Assembly (NCBI RefSeq): GCF_016653635.2 | Contig: NZ_CP067420.1 | Coordinates: 3,259,501-3,323,500, forward strand | Source of the DNA: Skermanella sp. TT6 | GTDB taxonomy: Bacteria > Pseudomonadota > Alphaproteobacteria > Azospirillales > Azospirillaceae | Direction: 5' to 3' | Length of the DNA stretch: 64,000 bases | In this document: positions 45,821 to 54,581 of the stretch, one piece after another | Layout of the letters: each line of letters opens with the position of its first letter | Numbering within the stretch: the stretch's first letter is position 1 | The notes under the pieces: generated by a model | What the model saw: only the letters and a program-made list of their open reading frames with translations | Database searches by the model: none | What the model was told of the DNA's origin: nothing | Position numbers and translations under genes: made by a program

Positions 45821-48598
45821 TTGACGAGTAGTTTTGGGTTCCTGCAAACCCGCTGGCCGGAATTGCATAAGCGTGCCGTTCAAGCCGAATTCGCACTCCA
45901 TGTCGATGCGGATGTGACAGCCATCCGCCTTCGGTGCTTTGGGGAACTTCTTATCTCCGCTTTTTTCCAATTGAAAAGCTTGCCAGAACTCACGAACGGC
46001 CGGCAGATCGATCGCCTGCGATTCCTCGAAGACAACCGCCTTCTGAATGAGCGACTTCTCGGGAAGCTTCACACTCTCAGGCTTCTTGGGAACAAGGCGG
46101 CCCATGGCGGCACGGTCTCGGCGGCGCAGGCGGCAGGCCTTCTCGCGGATGCGTGGGCTCTGGCCCAGTGGTTCTGTCGCCTCATCGCACCCGAAGAGTT
46201 GTATGCCTCGGGGCCGTTTCGCCTCCCCGATCCTGGGGCGCGGCCCGCCGGCGCGTCCCGCGAGACCGTCGAGGAGGCGCTCGCCGAAACCGGCGGTGGG
46301 AGAGAGGAGGCGTCCGACCCCGCCGCCAAACCTGCGCGCCTGTCCCAAGATGACAGCCGACAGGAGAGGGAGGCCTCCGACAAGGCGTTCAATGCTGTCG
46401 ATCCCACCACGAGGGAGCTCAGGACCCCTATCAGCCTGAGGGAAGCATTCGCCGGTGCGACCCTCTCGAAGAGCCAAGAGGAGGCAGTCGAGGAACTCGA
46501 GCGATTTTTCGCAGCCCCCCAGGCGGAGGTTTTTCTGCTCAAGGGCCATGCGGGTACCGGAAAGACCTTTATCATCAGAGGTCTGGCCGACTACCTTTCG
46601 GCCCAAGGGCGTATGTTCCGCCTCTGTGCTCCCACGGGACGCGCCGCGCGAGTGATCGAGGGGAAGACTGGGTACCAAGCCGGGACGCTCCATCGCACAA
46701 TTTATAACTTCAAGGAACTAATCGAATATACCGACGAGGGTCTTAAAGGGTCAGAAACCTTCAAGAACTACGCCCAGATCGCGACCAACGACGACGCGGC
46801 GAACGCCGTCTATATGGTCGATGAGGCGTCGCTCATCTCGGACGCCTACCAGGAGAGCGAGTTCTTCCGCTCGGGATCCGGATATCTTCTGAAGGATTTC
46901 TTCAACTTCGTCCGGCTCGATCACAACGACCACGACAAAAAGATCATTCTGATCGGGGATACGGCGCAGCTGCCCCCAGTTGATATGTCATTCTCCCCAG
47001 CGCTCGATGCCGACTACCTCCACAAAACCTACGGCGTAAGCTGCCGCAGCTACGAACTTGAGGACGTCGTCCGGCAGAAGGCGGACAGCGGCGTTCTTCG
47101 AAACGTCATGCCGCTTCGCGACAGCCTGAAGAGCGGAAAATTCTGCAAGCTGACCTTCGACTTCAGCGTGCCCGACATCGAGAAGGTCGAGGGTGATCGG
47201 GTCCTCTCCCGCTACCTCGAGGCCTGCAATCACGCGATCAACGACAAGGCCATCATCGTGGCCCGCTCGAACGCGGAAGCCGCTGGCTACAACCGCATGA
47301 TCCGCGAGCATTTCTTTCCGGGAAAGTCGGAGATCGTTCCTGGCGACAAGCTGATGGTGGTTGCGAACATCACCGTCAGTGGCCTCTTCATCGCGAATGG
47401 CGACTTCATCCTGGCTAAGGAGGTGGACGAACGGGTGGAAACCCGCCGCATATCCATCCGACGAAAGAACCCCGACACCAAGGCCGTGGAGACCGTCGAG
47501 GTGACCATTTCCTTCCGGGGGGCCTTGCTGGGTGTCCGGGACACGGACGGACGCGCGCAGTTCATCCAAACGAAGATCCTCGAGAACGTGCTCTACGACA
47601 GCAACCCGAACATCGGGTCCGACGAGCAAAAGGCCCTCTATATCGACTTCTGCATGCGGCACGAGCATTTGAGGAAGGACCGCAATCACTTCCAAGAAGT
47701 CCTTCGGGCTGACCCGTATTTCAATGCCTTGCGGGTCAAGTTCGGCTACGCAGTCACCTGCCACAAGGCCCAGGGCGGCGAATGGGAGCACGTCTTCGTC
47801 GTCTGCCCGCGCGGCCAAAACGAACTCTCATCCGACTACTTTCGATGGCTCTACACAGCGATGACACGAGCGAAGGGTCGTCTTTACATGGTCAAGCCCC
47901 CGCATCGGGAGGTGGGCGCGGACATCAAGGTAATAGGCATGCCTCCTTTCGCCACGTCCTGCTCGTCGGCGGAGACGATCTCCGTGTCACCGGAGGACTC
48001 AATTGGCAGCCCCGACGCCCCACCGGAGCGCTTCGGCCTTACCGAGCAGAATGGGGTCCTCTTCGCCATCCTGGGGCATGTGCAGGCCGCCCTTGAAGGG
48101 ACCAACATCGAAATCGAGGACATCGTCCATAATCAGTATCAGGAAGCGTATTTCTTCCGCCGTGACGGTGAATCCGCCCGAGTGAACATTGCCTACAACG
48201 GCAAGGGAAAGATCGGGAGGATCATGCCGACCCAGGTCAACGCGCTGAGCGGCGAGCTGAATCAGTGCCTGGGTGCCCTGTCGGACCGCATCCTGACACC
48301 CGCCAATCGAGCGTCCTCGTCGAACGATGTGATCTATGTCCCCAGCCAGGAGTTCCTCGGCACATTCCACGAATGGCTCCTTTCGCGGGCCAAGGAGCGG
48401 GGGATCCAGATCGCGGACGTGGCCGAGTTGCCATGGTGCCAGCGGTACACCTTCGCCCGCGGCTCCGACGCGGTGGTCGTCGATATCTATTACAACGGAA
48501 GGGGCACCTTCAGTACATGCAAGCCGGTCAACCCATCGCGGGCGCCGCGTGCGCTCCTTTCTGAGGTGATCGACCTGCTGCCTGTCAGGAAAGGCTGA
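45821..48598 (+). CDS. RecD-like SF1 helicase with HsdR-type N-terminal domain and duplicated C-terminal module
   Basis: The 925-residue protein starts with a DUF4145/HsdR-N-like helical domain (about 1-110: NFGFL-like FGFLQTRWPELHKRAV, LHTLRLLGNKAAHGG). After a charged linker a RecD2-type helicase follows: Walker A GHAGTGKTF (242-250), APTGRAARVI, Asp-Glu box MVDEASL (332-338), ILIGDTAQLPPVD, AVTCHKAQGGEWEHV and YTAMTRAKGRLYMV. The last 190 residues hold two copies of a small module with VNIAYNGKGKIG and VDIYYNGRGTFS. No ATG fits; TTG 45821 is the likely start because the domain begins there. It overlaps the next gene by one base (TGATG). The pair is bracketed by IS6 relics, and GC is visibly lower than the core. 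Confidence 0.8.
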   Translation: MTSSFGFLQTRWPELHKRAVQAEFALHVDADVTAIRLRCFGELLISAFFQLKSLPELTNGRQIDRLRFLEDNRLLNERLLGKLHTLRLLGNKAAHGGTVSAAQAAGLLADAWALAQWFCRLIAPEELYASGPFRLPDPGARPAGASRETVEEALAETGGGREEASDPAAKPARLSQDDSRQEREASDKAFNAVDPTTRELRTPISLREAFAGATLSKSQEEAVEELERFFAAPQAEVFLLKGHAGTGKTFIIRGLADYLSAQGRMFRLCAPTGRAARVIEGKTGYQAGTLHRTIYNFKELIEYTDEGLKGSETFKNYAQIATNDDAANAVYMVDEASLISDAYQESEFFRSGSGYLLKDFFNFVRLDHNDHDKKIILIGDTAQLPPVDMSFSPALDADYLHKTYGVSCRSYELEDVVRQKADSGVLRNVMPLRDSLKSGKFCKLTFDFSVPDIEKVEGDRVLSRYLEACNHAINDKAIIVARSNAEAAGYNRMIREHFFPGKSEIVPGDKLMVVANITVSGLFIANGDFILAKEVDERVETRRISIRRKNPDTKAVETVEVTISFRGALLGVRDTDGRAQFIQTKILENVLYDSNPNIGSDEQKALYIDFCMRHEHLRKDRNHFQEVLRADPYFNALRVKFGYAVTCHKAQGGEWEHVFVVCPRGQNELSSDYFRWLYTAMTRAKGRLYMVKPPHREVGADIKVIGMPPFATSCSSAETISVSPEDSIGSPDAPPERFGLTEQNGVLFAILGHVQAALEGTNIEIEDIVHNQYQEAYFFRRDGESARVNIAYNGKGKIGRIMPTQVNALSGELNQCLGALSDRILTPANRASSSNDVIYVPSQEFLGTFHEWLLSRAKERGIQIADVAELPWCQRYTFARGSDAVVVDIYYNGRGTFSTCKPVNPSRAPRALLSEVIDLLPVRKG

Positions 48599-50523
48599 TG
48601 AGCTCGTCGAGCGAGGTCTTCAAGCTCCGCCGGGACCGCCAGATCGACGCCGCCTACGAGATGGCGCGGGAGCGCATAACGTCGCCCGACCGAGATGCCT
48701 GGGACGTTCGAGCCTATGCCTGGTGTCTCATCGACCTTCTGAAGGCGAACGCCCGGAAGGGCTCCAGCGAAGCGGCCGAGGATTATGCCCGTCAGCTGCG
48801 GGCGCTGGAGCTGCCCGAGAACGATGAGATCCTCACCAAGGAGCGTGGCCGTGCGCTCTCGCTCCTCGAGGAAGGGGCGGACGAGATCGCCCAGGCGCAG
48901 GAGCACAGCAAAGCTGGGCGCCTCCGCGATGCGATCAAGATTTACGCCGATCTTGCCCGCCGCAAGCTGCTTGGCCCCGAGATCTCGACGAACTATGGCT
49001 GGGATCTCTACAAAGCGACAAAGGACCTTTTGGGGAAGAAGCTCCCAGAGGAGTTGCCGCCGGCCGTCGTGGGCGAGGCTCGGCGCCATCTCAACGCCTA
49101 TATGGGACTCGAAGTCGAACGTCCCTCGCAGCTTCACAGCTGCATGCTGTACATGGCCTCGCGCCTCGCCTCAGGCGACCATCTCAAGATGTTGCCTTTC
49201 GCCCGTCTCTGGGGGCTCGAGCATCTCCGGCAGGAGGACTTAGAGCGTTTCGCCGCGAAGGACGGGAAGAGCATCCCCGCGCTCGCCGAGAAGGTGGTCA
49301 TGAAGGCCGCAAAGGAAGCCGCCGAGACCGGCAACCGTGCCGATCTCGACTACATGCTGCTCTTCGTCGACCGCATGATGGCGCGCTTCCCGGACAACCA
49401 CTGGCTGGAGCTGAACAAAGTGAAGCTCCTCCGGGCGCTTGGACGCCAGGATGAGGCCCGGAACCTTGCGCTCTCCTTCACCAAGACCAAATCCCAGGAG
49501 TATTGGGCATGGGAGCTTCTCGGAGATCTTCAGGCCGATCCTGGGACACGCCTGGCCTGCTACTGCAAGTCTCTGACCTGCTCGCAGGATGACAACTTCG
49601 TGAGTCCGCTTCGCCTGAAGCTCGCGCGCGAGTTCCTGGACGCCGGGCATGCGGCCGAGGCAAAGGGGGAGATCGAACGGATCCTCGAGCACAAGAAGCG
49701 CTCCGGCCATCGTGTGCCTGTCGACGTGCAGGACATGACCGCCATGGACTGGTATGCGGCCATCGATGCCACGCCCCCTAAGGTCGGCTTCTATGCGCGC
49801 TTCGCGACCGCAGCCGACGACCTCCTGTTCTCTGACCTCCCTTGGATCGACGCCTGCGTAGGAGAAACATTCACCGTCGAAGGACAGGACGGGAAGCCGA
49901 GGCGGAAGCTTTATCTCAAAACCCCCTTTCTTCCCGCCGAAGTGTCTATCCCGGAAAACAGGCTGAAGCTGAAGTCGCCGCGGATTGGCCAGCCCATCCG
50001 GGTGAAGGCCGACTACGACCCTGAGGGCGAGCGACGCCTCATTCTCCATGCGGTCTCCGACCGTCCGGACGGTGCGCCCTTTGACATCTTCCCTGAAACG
50101 GTGGGAATCATCGACCACGTCAACCCCAGCAAGGGCTTGATGCACTTCACGGCCGGCCGGGAAGCCCAGGGAACCTTCCCTCTCGCCCACTACAAGGGGA
50201 TAGCCGCTGTCGGCGCATTCGTCTCCTTCAAGCTGGCCACGTTCCAGTCTCGCAAGGGAGGAGGCGTGCGCGCCCTGACGGCCGAAGCGACGAGCAAAAC
50301 GCCTGGCGCTCAGGTCTGCCGGTCCTTTCAGAGTATGGTCAAAGTAAGGAATGGCCTGGGCTTCACTGACGACAACATCTTCATTCCGCCTGATCTCGTA
50401 AGGACCAGTGATATCAATGACGAGGATGTCGTGACTGGAGTTGCCGTCCAGAGCTTTGATAAGAGGAAGGGCAACTGGGGGTGGAAAGCGATCTTGGTCG
50501 GTGAGGTGAACCGGCATCGTTAA
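48598..50523 (+). CDS. TPR-like protein with C-terminal cold-shock/OB-like domains
   Basis: The 641-residue protein is helical to about residue 390, with repeats of TPR type (EHSKAGRLRDAIKIYADLAR, WLELNKVKLLRALGRQDEAR, FLDAGHAAEAKGEIERIL). The C-terminal part is beta-rich: a linker domain (FTVEGQDGKPRRKLYLKTPF), then two cold-shock-like units, VGIIDHVNPSKGLMHFTAG with GAFVSFKLATF, and a later FTDDNIFIPPDLV with DKRKGNWGWKAIL. It is translationally coupled to the helicase gene. I do not recognise the protein; nucleic-acid binding and partnership with the helicase are inferred. Confidence 0.78.
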   Translation: MSSSSEVFKLRRDRQIDAAYEMARERITSPDRDAWDVRAYAWCLIDLLKANARKGSSEAAEDYARQLRALELPENDEILTKERGRALSLLEEGADEIAQAQEHSKAGRLRDAIKIYADLARRKLLGPEISTNYGWDLYKATKDLLGKKLPEELPPAVVGEARRHLNAYMGLEVERPSQLHSCMLYMASRLASGDHLKMLPFARLWGLEHLRQEDLERFAAKDGKSIPALAEKVVMKAAKEAAETGNRADLDYMLLFVDRMMARFPDNHWLELNKVKLLRALGRQDEARNLALSFTKTKSQEYWAWELLGDLQADPGTRLACYCKSLTCSQDDNFVSPLRLKLAREFLDAGHAAEAKGEIERILEHKKRSGHRVPVDVQDMTAMDWYAAIDATPPKVGFYARFATAADDLLFSDLPWIDACVGETFTVEGQDGKPRRKLYLKTPFLPAEVSIPENRLKLKSPRIGQPIRVKADYDPEGERRLILHAVSDRPDGAPFDIFPETVGIIDHVNPSKGLMHFTAGREAQGTFPLAHYKGIAAVGAFVSFKLATFQSRKGGGVRALTAEATSKTPGAQVCRSFQSMVKVRNGLGFTDDNIFIPPDLVRTSDINDEDVVTGVAVQSFDKRKGNWGWKAILVGEVNRHR

Positions 50524-50584
50524 CTTGTTGGGCGGGAGTTGAAAGCTGGACGAGCTTGACGGCCAACGGGACTGGTGCGGGCTA

Positions 50585-51046
50585 TGCGGCGAGCATGATG
50601 CCGCAGACGGCGTGCCACGCCTGGAAGACGCGGTCCCGATCGGCACGGTAGTCGGTTGCGGTCATACGGTGGCAGAGCAGGAAGAAGAGGTTGTTGATCT
50701 AATCGAGAGTGGAAAGGAAGCGCTGGGCGTGTCGGGCCGACTTGAACCGCTTCATCTGTCGTTCTCGCAGTCGGGTTGGCTGGTGGGAGTTCTCCGCCCG
50801 GTTGTTAAGCCCCTTGTGCTGACGGTGCTCGACGCCGGGCATGATCTCGCGCTTGGCTGCTGCGTATGATTTCAGCTTGTCCGTGACCATGACACGCGGC
50901 GTCCGGCGCTGCTTCTTCAGCAGCTTGCGCAACAGGCGCTTGGCCGCCTTGGTGTTGCGCCGGCTCTAGATCAGCACGTCGAGCACGACACCGTGTTGGT
51001 CCACGGCGCGCCAGAGATAATGGGTCTGGCCAGCGATCTTGAGAAC
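50585..51046 (-). pseudogene. IS6 family transposase relic, C-terminal part
   Basis: Reading minus from 51046: LKIAGQTHYLWRAVDQHGVV, DVLI, amber (50966-50968), SRRNTKAAKRLLRKLLKKQR, VMVTDKLKSYAAAKREIMPG, EHRQHKGLNNRAENSHQPTR, KRFKSARHAQRFLSTLD, amber (50699-50701), INNLFFLL and a short tail. Both stops stand where the family has Gln. The second and third catalytic residues (Asp in TDKLKSY, Glu in RAENSH) remain. Its 5' part is cut off exactly at the 174-bp repeat. It has the same orientation as the relic at 45.2-45.5 kb. Confidence 0.82.
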
Positions 51047-51220
51047 AATGGGTTAGCAGGGCGTCTCTGTGGGTTTCCAGCACGATTTCCAGAAAAACGG
51101 GACCGTTGCCGGGCGCGGATTCACCCGTGCTGGCAAGGGGTTGGCGGGGAGACGAAGGGCGATCGGCAGGCTCGGCGCGCGCATCCCGGGGCTCTCCGGA
51201 CCCGTATCGGCCAGCTGTTC
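51047..51220. repeat. 174-bp direct repeat, copy B
   Basis: This is the second copy of the sequence at 44647-44820, in the same orientation; it begins with AATGGGTTA immediately after the truncated IS6 relic. With copy A it brackets the helicase module. The following 51221-51400 has no gene that I can support. Confidence 0.75.
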
Positions 51221-51400
51221 CCCGATATCCTGGCCGGTTCCGTGCCCCTGGGGCTCTGTCAGGTCCTGCAGCGAAAAACACGGCGCGCTGGAGCGGCCGT
51301 GCAATTAACTTCACAGGCAGATCCGAGTGAGACCCAGCCTACGGCCGCGACGGCCTCAGCCCATGGTTGCCGATCTGCCGGACTGGAGGCTCAGCCCGCT

Positions 51401-51982
51401 TCAGCGTCCGTAGATCTCGTCGATGTCGATGGCGATGCCGGGCGGGTCCAGTTCGATCTTTCCGCTCGAGAGGATGCGGGTGTCGATGCCGCCGTCGTGG
51501 GCACGCCGGTGGTGGATCACGCCACGCCTGGCCGTCAGCACGATGAGGTAGTGGACGATGCCGGGGACACGGAAGTAGCCGTCGAGCTTGGCTCCCGTGT
51601 CGACGCCCTTGGTGCCGGGGGAAAGCACCTCGACGACGATCACGGGATTGGTGGCGGCAACCGCATCGTCCGGGATCGGCGGGCCGCAGTTGACGACGGC
51701 GTCGGGCTCGTAGTCGGTGTCCGCGTCGATCTCGACCGTCATGCCGTCGGGCAAAGCCTCGCAGTCGCCGCCATGGTCCCGGAGAGTGCGGTCGAGGGCC
51801 TGCCAGACGCGGGCCTTGATGCGAGCATGGATGGCGCGCTCGGGCGCCATGGCGACCGGCTCACCGTCCACGCGCTCGTAGCGCGCACCCTCCTGCTGTT
51901 CCGCCCATTGCCGGAACTCGTCCCGCCCCATCCTCTGCCGCCGCGGGTTTTCCATCACCGCCCCCATATTGAGATGCTGCAT
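51401..51982 (-). CDS. Uma2 family endonuclease-like protein (DUF820)
   Basis: The 193-residue protein has the PD-(D/E)XK fold of Uma2 proteins: MGRDEFRQWAEQQEGARYERVDGE, the PDAVV acidic site in DYEPDAVV, and VIVVEVLSPGTKGVDTGAKLDGYFRVPGIVHYLIV, where EVLSP provides the active-site Glu. Uma2 genes are numerous in some bacteria, often near mobile DNA; their substrate is unknown. The start may be at 51982, 51967 or 51955. It is divergent from the LigD polymerase gene. Confidence 0.85.
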   Translation of the reverse strand: MQHLNMGAVMENPRRQRMGRDEFRQWAEQQEGARYERVDGEPVAMAPERAIHARIKARVWQALDRTLRDHGGDCEALPDGMTVEIDADTDYEPDAVVNCGPPIPDDAVAATNPVIVVEVLSPGTKGVDTGAKLDGYFRVPGIVHYLIVLTARRGVIHHRRAHDGGIDTRILSSGKIELDPPGIAIDIDEIYGR

Positions 51983-52086
51983 GATAGTACACCGACGGCC
52001 TTCGCCCTGAGCCCTCCGATATTGATGCCGATTCAGCACCAATCGTCGCGGTGCGGCGTTTCCACTGTAACAGCAGGAGACGCGCC

Positions 52087-52944
52087 ATGCCCAAAGCCAC
52101 CGCCGAAACCGTCGAGATCGCCGGGATCACGCTCACCCATCCCGACCGGGTGCTCTGGCCGCACCAGGGCGTCTCCAAGCGCACCTTGGCGGAGTACTAT
52201 GCCGACATCGCCGACCGCGTTCTGTCGCATGTGGTTAACCGACCGCTGACGCTGGTGCGCTGCCCGTCCGGCAACGACGGCGCCTGCTTTGTCCAAAAAC
52301 ACCCGTGGACCGGGCTGCACCAGGCCGTTCGCAGGGTCCGCGACGGCGACGACGAATGGCTGGCGGTGGACGACATGAGCGGCTTGGCGGCGCTGGTCCA
52401 AGCGGGCGTGCTGGAGTTGCACCCGTGGGGAGCCACCACCGACGACCTGGAGCGCCCGGACCGCATCGTCTTCGACCTTGACCCGGACGAGGGCGTGCCG
52501 TGGGCGCACGTGGTGGAGGGTGCAAGGGCAATCCATGCGGCCTTGGAGGATCTGGGCCTGCGCGGCTTCGTCAAGGCGACCGGCGGCAAGGGCCTGCACG
52601 TGGTGGTCCCGGTCGAGCCGCATGCCGGTTGGGAAGCGGCCAAGGCGTTCGCGCGCGACGTGGCGGCGCGGCTTGCGGCGGAGTGGCCCGAGCGTTACAC
52701 GACCAACCCGCAGAAGGAGGCAAGGAGCGGCCGCATCTTCCTGGACCACCTGCGCAACAGCCGCGGCGCCACCGCGGTAGCCGCCTACTCGACCCGCGCG
52801 CGGCCCGGCGCGCCGGTGGCGATGCCACTGGCCTGGGAGACGCTGGGCGACGCCGCCGCTGCGCCCCGCTACGGCATGGCCGACTTACCGGCCGGCGATC
52901 CGTGGAAGGGCTTCTTCGAGGTGCGGCAAAGGCTGCCGGGATGA
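52087..52944 (+). CDS. Stand-alone LigD-type polymerase domain (NHEJ primase-polymerase)
   Basis: The 285-residue protein matches the LigD polymerase domain: LTHPDRVLWPHQGVSKRTLAEYY, FVQKHPWTG, the metal site in IVFDLDPDEGVPW and the VKATGGKGLHVVVPVEP motif, ending with WKGFFEVRQRL. In LigD it fills gaps and adds ribonucleotides during end joining. No ligase or nuclease domain is attached and no Ku gene is in the window. Length fits a complete stand-alone form. Confidence 0.9.
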   Translation: MPKATAETVEIAGITLTHPDRVLWPHQGVSKRTLAEYYADIADRVLSHVVNRPLTLVRCPSGNDGACFVQKHPWTGLHQAVRRVRDGDDEWLAVDDMSGLAALVQAGVLELHPWGATTDDLERPDRIVFDLDPDEGVPWAHVVEGARAIHAALEDLGLRGFVKATGGKGLHVVVPVEPHAGWEAAKAFARDVAARLAAEWPERYTTNPQKEARSGRIFLDHLRNSRGATAVAAYSTRARPGAPVAMPLAWETLGDAAAAPRYGMADLPAGDPWKGFFEVRQRLPG

Positions 52945-53181
52945 TACGGACACTCGGTGGCAGGTCCCTGTTTGGGAGCCACAAAGCATCTCATGGAATA
53001 GGCGCAAGAATGCAAGATTCCATGGAGCACACCGCCGGATAATGCGGTCTTATGTAGCAACCGCCACCACGACTGCGCGTCGATCTCGTGAAGCTACGAG
53101 ACACGCGAGATTACTTGTCCGTAGCACTAAACCGTCATACATTCCTGGATGCTGCCAGCGAAGGCATTTTGGAGGTTGAAG

Positions 53182-53430
53182 ATGGGCTCTCCCGTATCTG
53201 TGCGCCTGGACGATGACGCCCAGGAGGTGCTTGAGGCCGCCGCCAGGGAGCGGGGCATCGGCCTATCCACCTATCTCCGCGAGATGGCTGAAAGAGAGGC
53301 CAGGAAGATACGCAAGGAAAGGATCCGGGCGGAAAGCCGGAGCGTGGCGGAGTATGTGGCCTCATCGCCCGAGGCGCAGGCTTTCTATGCTGACTGGGGC
53401 ACGCCGACAGCTGAGGGCGGAAGGCAATGA
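53182..53430 (+). CDS. Ribbon-helix-helix antitoxin of a MazF-type pair
   Basis: The 82-residue protein begins with a ribbon-helix-helix domain (GSPVSVRLDDDAQEVLEAAA, LSTYLREMAEREA) and continues with a charged helix and a C-terminal toxin-binding tail (SSPEAQAFYADWG). ATG 53182 is preceded by TTGGAGG, while the longer start at 53149 is not. It overlaps the toxin gene by four bases. It should repress its own promoter, inside the left part of the repeat-flanked cassette. Confidence 0.8.
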   Translation: MGSPVSVRLDDDAQEVLEAAARERGIGLSTYLREMAEREARKIRKERIRAESRSVAEYVASSPEAQAFYADWGTPTAEGGRQ

Positions 53431-53783
53431 ACGTGACGGCGGGCGACATCGTGATCGTGGACTGGCGGGATGCGCTTCCCAAGGAGGCGAACAAGAGACG
53501 GCCTGCCATTGTGGTGGAGGACAGCGACCTGTTCGACCCAGCTTATCCGAATGCCATCCTCGTGCCGCTTACCGACGATCCAAAACTGGCTATGCCGTCC
53601 CTGTCCGTACCCATCGCCCCGACGCCGGAGAATGGGTGCCCCAAGGCTTCCTGGGCCATCGCCCACCATGTCACCGCAACGTCAAAGCAGCGGATACAGA
53701 CAACCACATCCAGGATCACCGACGCTCAACTGGCCGAGATCCGGCGGCGAATCGCCTTGTCGATCGGCATTGACGGCGGCTAG
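53427..53783 (+). CDS. PemK/MazF family toxin
   Basis: The 118-residue protein has the MazF fold: TAGDIVIVDWRDALPKEANKRRPAIVVED with the conserved Arg-Pro in strand two, ILVPLTDDP, and a final helix QLAEIRRRIALSI. Members are sequence-specific mRNA interferases. Coupling with the upstream antitoxin (ATGA) and their enclosure by inverted repeats are clear. The cleavage site cannot be deduced. Confidence 0.86.
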   Translation: MNVTAGDIVIVDWRDALPKEANKRRPAIVVEDSDLFDPAYPNAILVPLTDDPKLAMPSLSVPIAPTPENGCPKASWAIAHHVTATSKQRIQTTTSRITDAQLAEIRRRIALSIGIDGG

Positions 53784-53835
53784 GGAATGTGCCGCAACCA
53801 ACCCCGCCTTGGTGGCTGTTGCTACATAAGACCGC

Positions 53836-54247
53836 TGTTTCGTCCTTGTTGGAAGTTTCATCGCCTGGCCTGTCTCGCTTTGTATCTTCTACCCCCTTAT
53901 AGCAGAAGCAGGGCAGTCAGCCGCAGGCAAGATGAACGCGGATCCGGTTTCGGAATGACCTAATAGGGCGCGAAGCGGTTGCTGATGGCCATCCGTTGAG
54001 CTTCGTCTATGGGTTAGGAACGGCTGATCAGGACCTTGTCCGCTAAACGGAGGACTCCGGACAGGTCGCTCATCGGCACCGGATGTCCGCTTCTGGCGAC
54101 AAGCGGCCATCGATCCCGGTGGCGAGCGGCGCGGGATATAAAGGGCAAGTTCCCGCGCGAACGGATGCCGGGCCAAGTGTCGGGCTCGTGCTCGGGACAG
54201 CGTTACGCTACGTTTGGGCTCATGGTCGTCTTGTGGAGCTTGATGGC
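53836..54247. other. Gene-free stretch, 412 bases
   Basis: No frame here has recognisable content. It separates the repeat-flanked TA cassette from a small DUF413-like gene and may contain decayed sequence. Confidence 0.4.
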
Positions 54248-54412
54248 ATGCCATCCCTGACCCGACGCGAACAGGACCTGCTGCACCGATACCGGCGATT
54301 TTATCTCGATCTGGTCGAGGGTTGGCGGTTGCCCGAAACCGACGCTCAGCGGCATTTCCTGGAGGTTGCCGCGGGGCGCCTGCCGCCAGTGACGGAGCAC
54401 GAGCGCCTGTGA
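54248..54412 (+). CDS. Small DUF413/MaoP-like protein (possible fragment)
   Basis: The 54 residues LTRREQDLLHRYRRFYLDLV and ETDAQRHFLEVAAGRLPPVT-EHERL recall the C-terminal pattern of DUF413 (MaoP/YifE): long helix, then a P-TD-x-Q-xxF and P-TE-xE block. MaoP helps to organise the Ori macrodomain in enterobacteria. Here the protein is half the usual length, so it may be a fragment or another short family. No strong ribosome binding site is visible. Confidence 0.35.
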   Translation: MPSLTRREQDLLHRYRRFYLDLVEGWRLPETDAQRHFLEVAAGRLPPVTEHERL

Positions 54413-54581
54413 GTGCGATGGCGGCGGATGATCCGGGAACGGAATGTCCGAGCCATCAAGCGGCAGATAGGCCCGGGCGAGCGCTCGAGCAGCCTGGCGA
54501 TAACGGGCCGCGTAGATGCTCATCATCAAGGCTGATCCATGCGATATCCGGACTTCAGCCGCTTCGTGGTATGGAGCGCCT

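Larger units (their letters stand above)
53044..53835. mobile_element. TA cassette flanked by 26-bp inverted repeats
   Basis: GCGGTCTTATGTAGCAAC followed by CGCCACCA (53044-53069) is repeated as the reverse complement at 53810-53835 with one mismatch in 26. The enclosed 792 bases hold exactly the RHH antitoxin and MazF-type toxin genes and no transposase. This resembles a miniature inverted-repeat element with a cargo pair. No flanking target duplication is obvious. Confidence 0.65.

Noticed and set aside
44470-51220. Integrative element with attachment sites at tRNA-Met
   Set aside because: No integrase gene and no repeat of the tRNA 3' end were found; IS6-type movement explains the module better.
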